Below the pieces are notes generated by a model that worked only from the letters and a program-made list of their open reading frames with translations, searched no databases and had not been told where the DNA came from. From positions 24,893,083 through 24,957,082 of the forward strand of contig NC_084671.1 of NCBI RefSeq assembly GCF_028389875.1: a stretch of 64,000 nt of DNA. The letters run 5' to 3'. This DNA comes from Rhea pennata. Taxonomy: Eukaryota; Chordata; Aves; Rheiformes; Rheidae. Of the stretch, positions 50,445 to 62,078 are shown piece by piece. The first letter of the stretch is position 1, and every line of letters starts with the position of its first letter. The translations under genes and the position numbers were made by a program.

Positions 50445-51158
50445 GCTGGGGGCTGACCTTCTGGAGAGCAGCTCTGCAGAGAAGGAACTGGGAGTGCTGG
50501 TGGATGACAAGTTGACCATGAGCCAGCAACGTGCCCTTGTGGCCAGGAAGGCCAATGGTCTCCTGGGGTGCATTGGGAAGAGTGTTGCCAGCAGGTCGAG
50601 GGAGGTGATCCTGCCCCTCTACTCAGCGTGGGGAGGCCTCATCTCCAGTACTGTGTCCAGTTCTGGGCTCCCCAGTACAAGAGAGACATGAAGCTACTGG
50701 AGAGAGTCCAGCGTAGGGCTACGAGGACGATCAGAGGGCTGGAGCATCTGCCCTATGAGGAACGGCTGCGAGAGCTGGGCCTCTTCAGCCTGGGGAAGAG
50801 AAAACTGAGGGGGGATCTGATCAATGTGTACAAGTACCTGAAGGGAGGGTGTCAAGGGGACGGGGACAAACTCTTTTCAGTTGCCCCATGTGACAGGACA
50901 AGAGGCAATGGGCAGAAATTGAAGCACAGGCAGTTCCGCCTGACCGTGAGGGGGAATTTCTTCCCTGTGAGAGTGACGGAGCTCTGGACCAGGTTGCCCA
51001 GAGAGGTGGTAGAGTCTCCTTCTCTGGAGATCTTCAAGGCCCGCCTGGATGCAACCCTGTCTAACATGCTCTAGGTGACCCTTCTTGAGCAGGGGGGTTG
51101 GACTAAATGATCTCCAGAGGTCCCTTCCAACCTTACTGATTCTACGATTCTGTGATTC
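50445..51158 (+). mobile_element. CR1 LINE 3' fragment, copy 2
   Basis: This longer 5'-truncated CR1 is in the same orientation as copy 1. It begins in the part of ORF2 that reads [20 protein letters not shown] and [20 protein letters not shown]. Near 50620-50640 the reading frame breaks by a small deletion. It then continues in another frame ([20 protein letters not shown] onward) to the ORF2 stop at 51072-51074. The tail is GGTTGGACTAAATGATCTCC, AGAGGTCCCTTCCAACCTTA and ATTCTACG/ATTCTGTG units. Over the shared roughly 330 bases it differs from copy 1 at about a dozen positions by eye, so both belong to one closely related subfamily. It is inactive. Confidence 0.95.
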
Positions 51159-51159
51159 A

Positions 51160-51544
51160 GTACAATGCAGTAAGTCCCTTCAATTTTTATCACAAAGGAT
51201 CTATTTAAAAGAAAATTGTTTCTCCACTGTAAAACTATTGCCAATCTGTATTCCAGCACAGTTTCACACTTACTTATATGCAGGCACATAGGCTGTGCAA
51301 GTGTCACTGAACAGCTGAAGGAGATGCTGATTCCTCGTGTATTTGCTAACCTGGGAGCTCCGAGGTGGCTCGCAGGGATGCTAAACACCACAAAATTCGC
51401 ATTTTAAGTCAGCGAGAACTCAGAAGGCTAAGCAGGTCCCTAAAGGCAGCTGTGGTCTCATGTTGATTAGTCACAGAAGCGTCTGCGACTGGCTGACAGG
51501 GAAGTTTAAAGGCAACAATTTGCTTAATGGCTGTGAGGGCGGAA
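51160..51544. other. Short unique stretch between CR1 copy 2 and the minisatellite
   Basis: About 385 bases with no supported gene. Composition rises in GC towards the minisatellite. The small open frames are not protein-like. Confidence 0.5.
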
Positions 51545-53080
51545 TGTTCTGGAAGGCGATGACGGGTCACTCTGGAAGGTGTGAGGGATCGCTCTGGATG
51601 GCGGGGGTTGTTCTGGAAGGCGGTGAGGGGTCACTCTGGAAGGTGTGGGGGTCGCTCTGGATGGCGGGGGGTTGTTCTGGAAGGCGGTGAGGGGTCACTC
51701 TGGAAGGCGGTGGGGGATCATTCTGGAAGGCGGTGAGGGGTCGCTCTGGACGGCGGTGAGGGATCGTTCTGGAAGGTGTGAGGGGTTGCTCTGGATGGCT
51801 GGGGGTCGCTCTGGAAGGCAGCGGGGGATCGCTCTGGAAGGTGGTGGGATCGCTCTGGAAGGCAGTGGGATCGCTCTGGAAGGCGGCAGGATCGCTCTGG
51901 AAGGCAGTGGGATCGCTCTGGAAGGCAGTGGGGGATTGTTCTGGAAGGTGGTGGGGGATTGTTCTGGAAGACGGCGGGGTGTCGCTCTGGAAGGTGGGGG
52001 ATCGCTCCGGAAGGCAGGAGATCGTTCTGGAAGGCGATGAGGGGTCACTCTGGATGGCGGGGGTTCACTCTGGAAGGTGTGAGGGATCGTTCTGGAAGGC
52101 AGCGGGGGATCGCTCTGGAAGGCAGCGGGATCACTCTGGAAGGCGGCAGGATCGCTCTGGAAGGCGGCAGGGGATCGCTCTGGAAGGCGGCGGGGGATCG
52201 CTCTGGAAGGCGGCGGGGGATCGCTCTGGAAGGCGGCAGGGGGTCGCTCTGGAAGGCGGCAGGGGATCGCTCTGGAAGGCAGCGGGATCGCTCTGGAAGG
52301 CGGCAGGGGGTCGCTCTGGAAGGCAGCGGGGGATCGCTCTGGAAGGCAGCGGGATCGCTCTGGAAGGCAGTGGGATCGCTCTGGAAGGCGGCAGGATCGC
52401 TCTGAAAGGCGGCGGGATTGCTCTGGAAGGCGGCAGGGGGTCGCTCTGGAAGGCAGTGGGGGATCGCTCTGGAAGGCAGCGGGATCGCTCTGGAAGGCGG
52501 CAGGATTGCTCTGGAAGGCGGCAGGGGGTCGCTCTGGAAGGCAGCGGGGGATCGCTCTGGAAGGCAGCGGGATCGCTCTGGAAGGCGGCAGGATCGCTCT
52601 GGAAGGCAGCGGGGGATCATTCTGGAAGGCAGCGGGGGATCGCTCTGGAAGGCGGCAGGATCGCTCTGGAAGGCGGCAGGATTGCTCTGGAAGGCGGCGG
52701 GATTGCTCTGGAAGGCGGCAGGGGGTCGCTCTGGAAGGCGGCGGGGGATCGCTCTGGAAGGCGGCGGGGGATCGCTCTGGAAGGCGGCAGGATTGCTCTG
52801 GAAGGCGGCAGGGGGTCGCTCTGGAAGGCAGCGGGGGATCGCTCTGGAAGGCGGTGGGATCGCTCTGGAAGGCGGCAGGATCGCTCTGGAAGGCGGCGGG
52901 ATCGCTCTGGAAGGCGGCAGGGGGTCGCTCTGGAAGGCAGCGGGGTATCGCTCTGGAAGGCGGTGGGATCGCTCTGGAAGGCGGCAGGATCGCTCTGGAA
53001 GGCGGCGGGATCGCTCTGGAAGGCGGCAGGGGGTCGCTCTGGAAGGCGGTGGGGGATTGTTCTGGAAGGCTGGGGCGGGG
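51545..53080 (+). repeat. GC-rich minisatellite, 21/23-bp units with higher-order structure
   Basis: Roughly 70 tandem units share the core CGCTCTGGAAGGC. From 52080 on they are of two lengths, 21 bases (for example GGCGGCAGGATCGCTCTGGAA) and 23 bases (with GGGGGATC or GGGGGTC in place of GGATC). The left third (51545-52080) is more diverged and includes GGTGTGAGG and GGATGG variants. Units form higher-order repeats: 64 bp at 51547-51674, 88 bp at 52429-52604 and 109 bp at 52804-53021. The unit has no stop codon in most frames, so very long open frames (450 codons +, 506 codons -) run through it. These are artefacts of the repeat, not genes. No unique spacers are present, so it is not a CRISPR array. 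Confidence 0.97.
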
Positions 53081-55453
53081 TCGTGGGGGCGTGTTGGGCC
53101 CTGCTGGATGTGCTGTGGGTAGAGCGGTAGGTTGGCTGGGTGCAGGCCGGGGCGGAGCGGGTGGGAAGGCCCTGAGGTAAAATGAGATGAGGCTCTTGGG
53201 CAGAGCATCAACCACATGTGTGAAAATCTGCTCTTCGCTTTTCCCCTTTCTCCTGGGATTTGGGAAAAGATTTCAAAGCTATCTAAAACAGAGAGAACAA
53301 AAGGCTATTTACTGCCGCTCCTTAACAAATCCCAGGGCACTTTTAATAAGCCTGGAGCAAGATGAACGCTCAAGCAGGTGGCCAAATGTCTCCTAAAGAA
53401 GAGCAGTGCTCATGCAGGGTGTTTACATCCCACTGTGAACTAGAAAATCTGTTTTGTGCCAAACCACAAGCTGCTGGCTGAAATGTGAACTGAACTTCCT
53501 TGATTTTCAGCGGAACTCAGTTAATGCTTTTAAAACAGCCATTTTTCTTTTTCACACCTCTCCAAACCTGCCGGGACAAGAACCAGATGTACTAGAATAC
53601 AGTGAGTTCCACTTCTTGGGACACTGCTGACCCAATCCCAAGCAGCAAGCATCAGAGAGTACACTAAAAAAAAAGGTCACATTCCCTTAAAAGGTTTCCT
53701 GTTGTTTCCTTCAAGGCCCATATGTCCTATGTGGTTCATGTAAATACTTCATTTTTTGTTATCCACATTTAGCTAAAACAAAGCTCTGAATCCTTTAGAA
53801 TCCAGGCCTTCAAGTGAGAAAATCTCCTGTTTTTCATATGATTCAGTCTATGCCTTAATGTGAGGTGAAATGCTGCTAATTTGCACACTATTAACATGTA
53901 CAGATGCTGCCCATCCCCCCAGACCGTAACGTGTAGAGATCTGCCTGTTCCGGCTTTACCCTCACTGATACCAGTAATGTATCTGCATGCCCTTTGGCTA
54001 CTAAATCAGTTCCCAAGCTCCTTTGTGTTTAGTATAGCCTATGCTGAAGACCATGGCTTTACTGTTATTGGCACACAAGCTAGGTAGCTAGCAGTAGCTT
54101 GGTTGTGCTCACATGGGCTATAGGCATACCTTCAATTACAGTGCAGACATTTGGCTGCTGTTCGTATCTCAATGAGCGTTTTAATGGATGGTAGTCTGGC
54201 AAAAACTCACTCATGCAGAAAATGATCCAAATACTGCAGTGCATCTGCGAGTATGAAGCCTCACAAAGCCCAGAGCAATATGCTGGGAAATAGCCAGATG
54301 GAAACAGTCCATCAAACTCCACAAACTCTGGTTGCTTACAGTGCATTTCTTGGTCACTGTGCATATTAGGGAGGCTTTTATGTATTCTCTGATGTTGAGC
54401 AAATCTCTAAGCACTAACGCAGAATTGCCAGCAGGTTCAAAACAATCAGCAATATCACATTTCCTGGCCTATTTTGTGGATTGCTCATATAGTTCAAGAA
54501 TTCTGTTCAAGGCCTCATAGCTCCTTTCAGAATTGCTGGAGGCCAACAGGCTTTTTCTAGGGCTGGAAGCACCAGAGGTTTGAGTAAGACAAATGCAACA
54601 AAACAAAACTGCTGTATTTTTAGCAACTGGCAGTGGGAAGGGCAGTGAAGGCAGCATGTTTTCAGTAGGTTAACTCCATACAGTTTCCTTAAGCTTGATA
54701 AGACTCCTTAATGAAAGGGGAGAGGAGACAAGATCAAAGCTGGAGGATGGCAGGTACTGGAATCTGTCAAAAGGAGATATTAGTCCCTATGCACAGACAC
54801 ACTTGGAGGAATATGGGAGAGCAGTGCTGCTTGCTAAAGGCAAAACTCATGTCTCTCTGAACAACACTATCTGTCTTATTGCCTCAGTATACATAGTCAA
54901 GTGATTTATGAGGAGCCAGGGCTCTCACTTTAAACAGGTTTCTAACCATTGCAGTCCTGAAGAGAATCTTGGAAGTAAACGTAAAAGGCTGAAATATGGA
55001 GGCAAGAAACTCACTTTTAGGGATAGTGGGTGGGAATTGTTACTCTCAAAATTTTGAAGCTCAGCTTGTGATTACTGGGTGCTTGGGTTGGTCACTGACT
55101 CTGAGTGGCAAAAGGCCATACTCCAGCAATTAAAAAAGAAGTGAAGTTCTCATCAGAAACAGGTGTACCTTCTGTTTCAGATCCTGAGATATCTCATCCT
55201 GGAAGGATTTACTCATGCTTCTCTCCTGTATACATGCTGTAACAAGGAAAGCAAAAGGTTCTTCCAGTTAAAAAAAGAATACAACTAGAGAAATTCCCAT
55301 TGTGCCATAACAGAATAACTTGCAGTGAGAGGTGGCATGGTTTAAATGGAGGTATTTTTTGCAAACTCTCTAGGTACTATTAGTATTAGTGCCAGCTTAC
55401 TAGTATCTGCTTACTGTTGTCATTGCTAGAACTAAATCCTATAAAAGGAGTGC

Positions 55454-55469
55454 ATATATATATATATAT
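55454..55469. repeat. (AT)8 microsatellite
   Basis: Eight uninterrupted AT units. This is a simple repeat only. Confidence 0.85.
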
Positions 55470-56649
55470 CTTATAAAAGAAGTCCTACAATCAGTCATGA
55501 CAAGACTGAAATGGGTTATACTTCATTTGAAGATTTTATTTCTATAGCTACTAAACAGTTTGTAGAAGTTTAAAATACTGTTAATTGTCATTTCAGTGGG
55601 CCTGCATGTTACTGGGGTGTGTGACCATCAATTACTCATCTAAGACATGCTTGTATCCACTACATATGTATGGTAAGTAGCACAAATACATACATATAGA
55701 CTCAAATTGTATGCTATATGCAGCTAGGCATTTACTATAAACCATTTGAACTGATGCCATAATATGATAAACAACCACAAAATACCTGTTTTAAGCTATA
55801 TGGGCTCTCTGGAGGAACATCAGGATGTGAATAATCTTCTAGGTTAGGTCAAGGCTAACTGCATCCTCAGGGCTCTACGATTTAATTAGATAAAATTGCT
55901 GGAGCCCTTTCAAGGTGGAAAGCATAGTGTCAACACTGAATGCATTCCTACCCACTTCAGAAAGGTATCACTGTAGAGTCTGGTGAGCAAAGTGTGTAAT
56001 TTAAACAACTCAATCCACTCTCATGAGTTCAGTTTATCTCACCATCTAATTTAGGAACTCATCCCAGCAGTTAAACCAATCAGTCCTTCATAGTTGGAGC
56101 AGCTTCTCAACAGCATTAAATCATGTTATCTTATCTCTGCAAATTCCCTGTTGTTACCTTGTATTTCAATCCATTAGCTCTTAGCAGCTTGCCCTTAAAA
56201 AGTCCCATTCCTCTGTAAAGCATCTGGATACTTTTGAGTATGCACGTGGGACATTTTGAGTATGAAATGTATTTGATATCTTAAATACTGTAGCCAGTAG
56301 TGCCTGTATTTTATGCCATGAGAATATGCCACAATGGACTGACTACCCTTTTGTCATCTACTGTAAGTTACTTATTTCAAAGACTATGTAGCATGTGCAA
56401 ACTTGTGAATCGTATGTAAGGAAGAACATATCACAATTTTGCTATATGTTCTTCTAAAAAGATGCAGAGGCCTAGGCACAAAACCTCTTCTTTAAGAGGC
56501 CAGATGAAGGAGATTGTCTCTTTTCAGGATAGTCTTCTGAGCTGTATTGCCTCGGTCTGTTCTAGCACAGAGGAGTCTAGAAGTTGGACATATTATAACT
56601 GATGACATGCTTTTTTATTGCACATCCATCCCAGGATTTTCAAGGAAGC

Positions 56650-56770
56650 AGCATTTCTATACTAATTTTACAAATGGGAAAATCTGCAGTTCAGGGAGGT
56701 GCCCTAACTGGCCTAAGTTGTGAAGGCTGGTATTTAACTCTGGTCTTTCCACTTTATCGGGGGACTCTGA
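56650..56770 (-). mobile_element. Decayed MIR-type SINE fragment, antisense
   Basis: ATTTTACAAATGGGAAAATC, then TGCAGTTCAGGGAGGTGCCC, then TGGTATTTAACTCTGGTCTT, follows in order the antisense MIR consensus (TTTTACAGATGAGGAAACTG, GAGAGGTTAAGTGACTTGCC, GGATTTGAACCCAGGTCTG). The colinear order over about 110 bases makes this the better of the MIR calls. It is an ancient insertion. Confidence 0.6.
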
Positions 56771-58321
56771 GAACATGTGGAATAAATAAAAATGGTATTT
56801 TTTTTCCAGAGCATCAATAGAGCTGCTGAATTGTATTAACAGTCAGGGACAGATTGCCGAAGGATGCCAGTAGAAACAATTGCTTGAAGATTACCAAAGT
56901 TACTTTTTGATTCCAATTTGCAGGAAGTCTTAAAATAGACTTAGAAACATGAGGAACAAGATGGAGGGCAGGAAACTTGAAACAAAAAGGAATATGTATG
57001 TATTTTAAAATCTTGGTATAGGGAAGGGAAAGGGGATGCATGGTCTTATCAGAGCTCTTGTGAGTAGCTGTTTTTCAGGCTGGATAGAACTGAGTAGGGA
57101 ACTGAGAGCTGAGTATGACTTGCCAGCAGCTTACATGCACTCTTCTGGAGTGTAACATCATGCTTCTGCTATGAATCATTTTTAACTTGAAAAAAAAACA
57201 AGACAAGAACAAACTGGAGCCATTTTTCTAACAGTACACTTTGTGCTCAGAAAGCTGGAGGACTGCACTTGTAACTGTGTCTGGCAAGAAAAACTGTTTC
57301 CAAATATGAAATAACAGTCTAATGGAAAACAAAAATTTGACTTGTGATTCCAGGATGTGGCGAGAAAGTTACCTATCACAATGGTGCAGGAATATGCAGC
57401 ACTAAAATTAGTTTTTCATAATTTCATTGTTTTTCATAACAAAAAGTTACTGTTTAGGAAATTGTTTTTATCTTAAGTCATCAAAGCCATTTTGGATATT
57501 GGACCTTCTTTAAAATGAGCAGAAACAGTCTTTGGGTACTGCAGGCAGACATTTTTTAATTCACTTTCTACAAGCCATTCTGATTTTACTTCATATTTGA
57601 AATTCCCAAAGAGATTTTGTAGGTAAGAGATCTGGCCTCAGGGATAGAAAGCAGGACTAAAGAAGTGTTACTATCCTTGTTTGAGACAATAGGAAATTAT
57701 TATGGGGATTCTACACCTCAAAAAGGGTGCTGAAAATTTAGAAGAGACTCAGGAAAAAGCTAGATGAGCAATTAGAAAACTGGAAAAGATGGTCTAGTGA
57801 GTCCCGAAAACTTTATTTAGTTAGTTCACTTAAAAGAAAATAGTCTATTTTATGACATCATAACTTCAATGGAGAAAGTATAGCTAAGAGTTAAAAAAAA
57901 AATAGTACATAGAAATTATAATGTAGTCCAGGAGCTAAAATGCAGGCAAATTCACACTGGAAGTAAGATGTGTTTTTTAACAACATGAGTTAAAACCACT
58001 GGAGTTTTGCCACTAATCGGAAGGCCTATGGCCTATTTTTACTGGATGGCCTGCAAGGGGCAATTCTAACACATTTAGTTTTTCTGCATCCTTGTATTCC
58101 TCAGGTTGTGCCTAAAAGAGCCATCCAAAAGCCCTCTCCCTGTGCATTTATTAAATGACTGTTTGGAGCTGCATGGCTCCTGCTCCACTAACGGAAGCTG
58201 TAGTTGCAGCCCACACTGCCACAGTGCTGATGTACCATTGTAGTCAAGTTGGAAATTGTTCCAGTGGCACACTATAGCACAAGCAGGGCTTCCAGCTGAG
58301 GAACCTGAGGAACCTAAACCT

Positions 58322-58338
58322 ATAAACCTGAGGTTTAT
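58322..58338. repeat. Perfect palindrome, 8-bp arms, 1-base centre
   Basis: ATAAACCT-G-AGGTTTAT is an exact inverted repeat. It follows two GAGGAACCT direct repeats. It may be chance; no known binding site is recognised. Confidence 0.6.
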
Positions 58339-61068
58339 ACTGTGCTTTAAGTCAGATTTTTTTAAAATATTCCTCCTGGCTTTAAAAGCTGTGGCTGATT
58401 TTGGGGAAGGCCATCCAAGTTCTGATTTGTTCCTTTCCGAAAGGATAAAGACACAGAAGAGAAGTGAGCTGGGGAAGGGCCATCATGCAGTCTGCTTGTG
58501 ACATCTTCTTTCTATAGGCCTGATCTAGAACCTGTATTTCAGTATGAGTTTTACTAATGGCTTAAAAATTAGGAAGGCTGTAACTCCATTGCCTCTGCTA
58601 TAGCAAATGAGTACTTTAGTTAAGGTTTGATAGCTGAAGGAGAGAAAGGTGATTTTTGAAGGCTTCTTTGGAAACTTCCAGGCCAAAAAGCAAAGAGCAA
58701 CACACATGGCCTATCCCATGAAAAAAGTGTTGCCTTACTTTGGCTCACCCTTGGGCAAGATTTATGAGTACTTGTTAATGTAGTAGTGTTAGCAGAAATT
58801 TGATAATAATCCTTTTTTATCCTCTTTTCCTAATAAAGCATGTAAAGGGAAGTTTATTTTTTCTATTGGACTATAGGAGAGCATTGTACATCATACAGAC
58901 TTGTTAATTCTGTCCAATGCTGTGAACAGTTTTGAGTGGGGAATAATGTTTGAACTGACTAGATAGAATGCCAGAGTATATCTGGTATGCAAGATGATCT
59001 GGTTTTCTTTCTTGCATTTATCTGGATGAATCTTGTGGGCAAACTGGAGTCAAAGGCAAACACAAAATTAACCCAGGAAGAATGAGGGCAAAAAGAGACA
59101 GGACACAGAGCTGACTGGCCTGAACGTGCTTTCCCCTAAAACAGAGCAGGCAGAAGAAATAACCGGTGTTGTAAAAGACACTAACTCTTAAAACTATTTG
59201 AAGTCTTTAGGCAGTTTTCAGTCTAATATGTGCTTATTAAAGAGAACCATAGTGCTTTAAGGTTCCTTTTTAAATGCCGGGATAGGCACCCCTGCAACTT
59301 AATAATACAAACTCTGTCCCTGCAGAATCAGATAGGAGGGAAGGCAGAAATACACTTCATTTTCAGCTTTAAAATACTCACACAGGTAAAGGTGCATAGA
59401 ATATATTAATGCAAGGCTAGATTCTTCCGATGAGAATTCCTATATATCCACTTAGCACTGTCTGAAAGAACTGCAGATGACCATACAATATACAGCAAAG
59501 TGTAAAAACTCCAGTTCAGGGAATGTTAAGGTGTGGGCCCAGTCTGTACGACTTACTTTCCTATAACTGCTGAGATGTGCTACTATGGCTTCTGCTCTGC
59601 TTAGGATAGAAATGCTGAGAATGTTGACTATCTGAATGGTAGGAGTGTATCTTATTTTAACTACCATTTCATTAGCAATTTTCAAGGCTAGAAAATAACT
59701 TGGGTAGACTTATGTTTGTTGGTTCATACATGGTTATTCTCAACATAAATGGTAGGGATTAGAGAAAGAATATTAGAGGATGAAAATATCTGGTGTAGAA
59801 ACTCGTAAGTGATCAGAGTTTAAGAACTTGCAGGCCACAGAAAGACCAAAATAATTTTGACTTTGACCGTATGTGACAGTCATATCCTTCTGGGAACAAG
59901 CTAAGGGAAAACCTTAGAAAAGTAAGTAGTTTTCAATCCATTCTTGTAATTTGAAGCTCAGCTGACTGTGTGTTACAGATTTTTAAGCTAGCTTAGTTAT
60001 TTGCTTCCTCACTTTTGCTTGGTTTGGCTTTTCTTTCCTTATCATTTTCTCTGTCAGATGTGTCCCAACTGTATTTCAAATTCACAGCAATGGTAATACA
60101 GACTTTTTGTATGGTCACAACAGCTTTAAAACAAAGATAATAGGCCACTCACCCTTAGAGTTGTGCAGCGTCCCTCAACATGAAATTGGCACTGGTTTGC
60201 TCACACTCTCAAAAGTGAGGAGTGCTACCTTATGGTGCAGAGATGACTATCACACAAGGCCTGTGGTAGCTGCCTGCTGACATTTGTAGCTCCATAGGCA
60301 GTAACTGAATGAGCTGCAGCTAGCATAGGACAAGGTAGAGACTGCTGATGAGGATTATTGAAAGGCTGTGCTATATCAGAGTGAGCCTCATGTGGGAATT
60401 ACAAGCACATGTCATTGTCAGCATAGGAGCATGCCTAGGAGGAGTGAATGCTGGGATGCTCTCAAGCTCCTCTGCAATTGCTCCAGCCAGCTTGCCTTCA
60501 ACATCTATACTCAGAATTGCTTGCAGGAATAGCAAGGACATTCTGCATTGTTACAGCAAACTGTCACTGAAGGGTTTGGCTCTGGAATTCATTGATTTTT
60601 TTTGTGTGAATTAAATTTGTGTGAATCTAAAAAAAGGGAAACATTTGCAGTTGAATCCATCAGAGGAACCTTTCAGAATGTCTCAGACAAGGCATGTTAG
60701 GTTTTCTGCATTTCCTCTGCTGTTCATCATGGCCAGACTCTGTCTTGGTGTGTGTACCAACTTTATCTTTCATATTCTGAAACACTCATTCTAACAGTAC
60801 ACTAATACATAACTCACAGATAATCCTGTTGAAATCATTCAGATAAGGTCAAGGCAGTATTCAGTGAGATTAAAGATCATGAAATAGGATTTTAAGCATT
60901 TAATGAAAACTGCCATGTTTGATGTTTGAAAGCAGTTCAGGGGGATGGAAGCTTTGGATGTAGATCTTCCATATGTTAAAAAGGACTGTGTTCTAAGAAA
61001 TCAAAGTTATTGATTAGTTTTTCTGCAAACCACAGTGATCTTTTCCTTTATTTGAACATCCCTCTCAT

Positions 61069-61070
<2 letters not shown>

Positions 61071-61110
<40 letters not shown>
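61071..61110. repeat. Uninterrupted run of 40 A
   Basis: Forty consecutive A residues. No retroposed gene and no target-site duplication can be recognised on either side. The length may be imprecise in an assembly. Confidence 0.9.
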
Positions 61111-61112
<2 letters not shown>

Positions 61113-61589
61113 TGAAGAAAGCATACTTTAATCTGAAACATAAAAAACTTCCTGCATGAAGTTATCAGGAAAATTAACCATATTGATTAAAATGAAATAG
61201 TTCAGTTATTAATGCTATTGAGTTCTCAGGAATTGATACAATTAAACCTAAACCTTTAGGTCTTTTTTGACTGTCATTAAGTGTAGGATAAATGTCTTTA
61301 AAATTGTTCTTAACTTGTACAAATTCATGCTGCCACAAGGCACAGATGAGCTGCTTAATGTTTAGCTAAAAAATTACTTAGATGATGTCTTACATATTTT
61401 CTTCATTTTTTGGCCTATGGAAGAGCTATTTGTTATTTCAAAATGTCTTGGCCCTAGTCCATCTGCAAGACCTCACTTATTCTTTTGAAATTTGTAGGCT
61501 TCACAAGCTCGGCATCAGCAGTATCACAGACAATGAATTACTGTGACTAGAAGACTCTGGAATTAAAAAACCCTCCTCCATAAGAACAT

Positions 61590-61615
61590 GTTTTTGTTTT
61601 TGTTTTTGTTTTTTT
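61590..61615. repeat. (GTTTTT)n microsatellite
   Basis: Three to four GTTTTT units end in a longer T run. This is a simple repeat. Confidence 0.8.
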
Positions 61616-62078
61616 AAAAAACAGAACTAGGATTTGTTCTGAGGAAGCACAGTTGGCAAAAAAAAAAAAAAAGTTTTCAAAGATAACAGATTTTTCCTCT
61701 TTTTTTTTTCTTCCCCTAAATAACAAGGGAGTACTGATGCTGGGGACTTGCTCTTTAAATAAATGGAATCTTTTCTCTCCTCTCTTGGCAACGTTGTAGT
61801 ATTCTTGTGCTGTATGACAAAGCTAGCTAGTGCTATATTTATCTTGTAGCTGTACACACATTTGCAAGAGGTCGTTCAATAGGAGAAAGGCAATGAGCCA
61901 ATGCAGTTTAAAGAAAGTTTGTTCTACCATAGTCCTAACTTTTAGGTTTGGCTTAAAGACAGGGCTACATACTTTTGGAGGATCAGGGAATATCATTACT
62001 GATATGAAATAAAAACTTTCCTGAGCTGTCTCTGCAAGGATCAGGGCTTTGTGAAGAACGAGAAAAAACATTCAAAAA

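Larger units (their letters stand above)
53081..62078. other. AT-rich gene-free stretch before the candidate exon
   Basis: The first 100 bases (53081-53180) are GC-rich flank of the minisatellite. After that no exon or RNA gene can be supported. Contents are a MIR-like fragment at 56650-56770, a TA repeat at 55454-55469, a small palindrome at 58322-58338, a 40-base A run at 61071-61110 and a GTTTTT repeat at 61590-61615. Confidence 0.6.

Noticed and set aside
51545-53080. Regular repeat array resembling a CRISPR array
   Set aside because: There are no unique spacers; the variable parts are themselves a few recurring variants. The setting is a vertebrate nuclear genome with no cas genes.
51695-53215. 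Minus-strand open frame of 506 codons and plus-strand frame of 450 codons
   Set aside because: They are translations of the stop-free minisatellite unit and shift register with the 21/23-base unit mix. They carry no domain and no exon structure.
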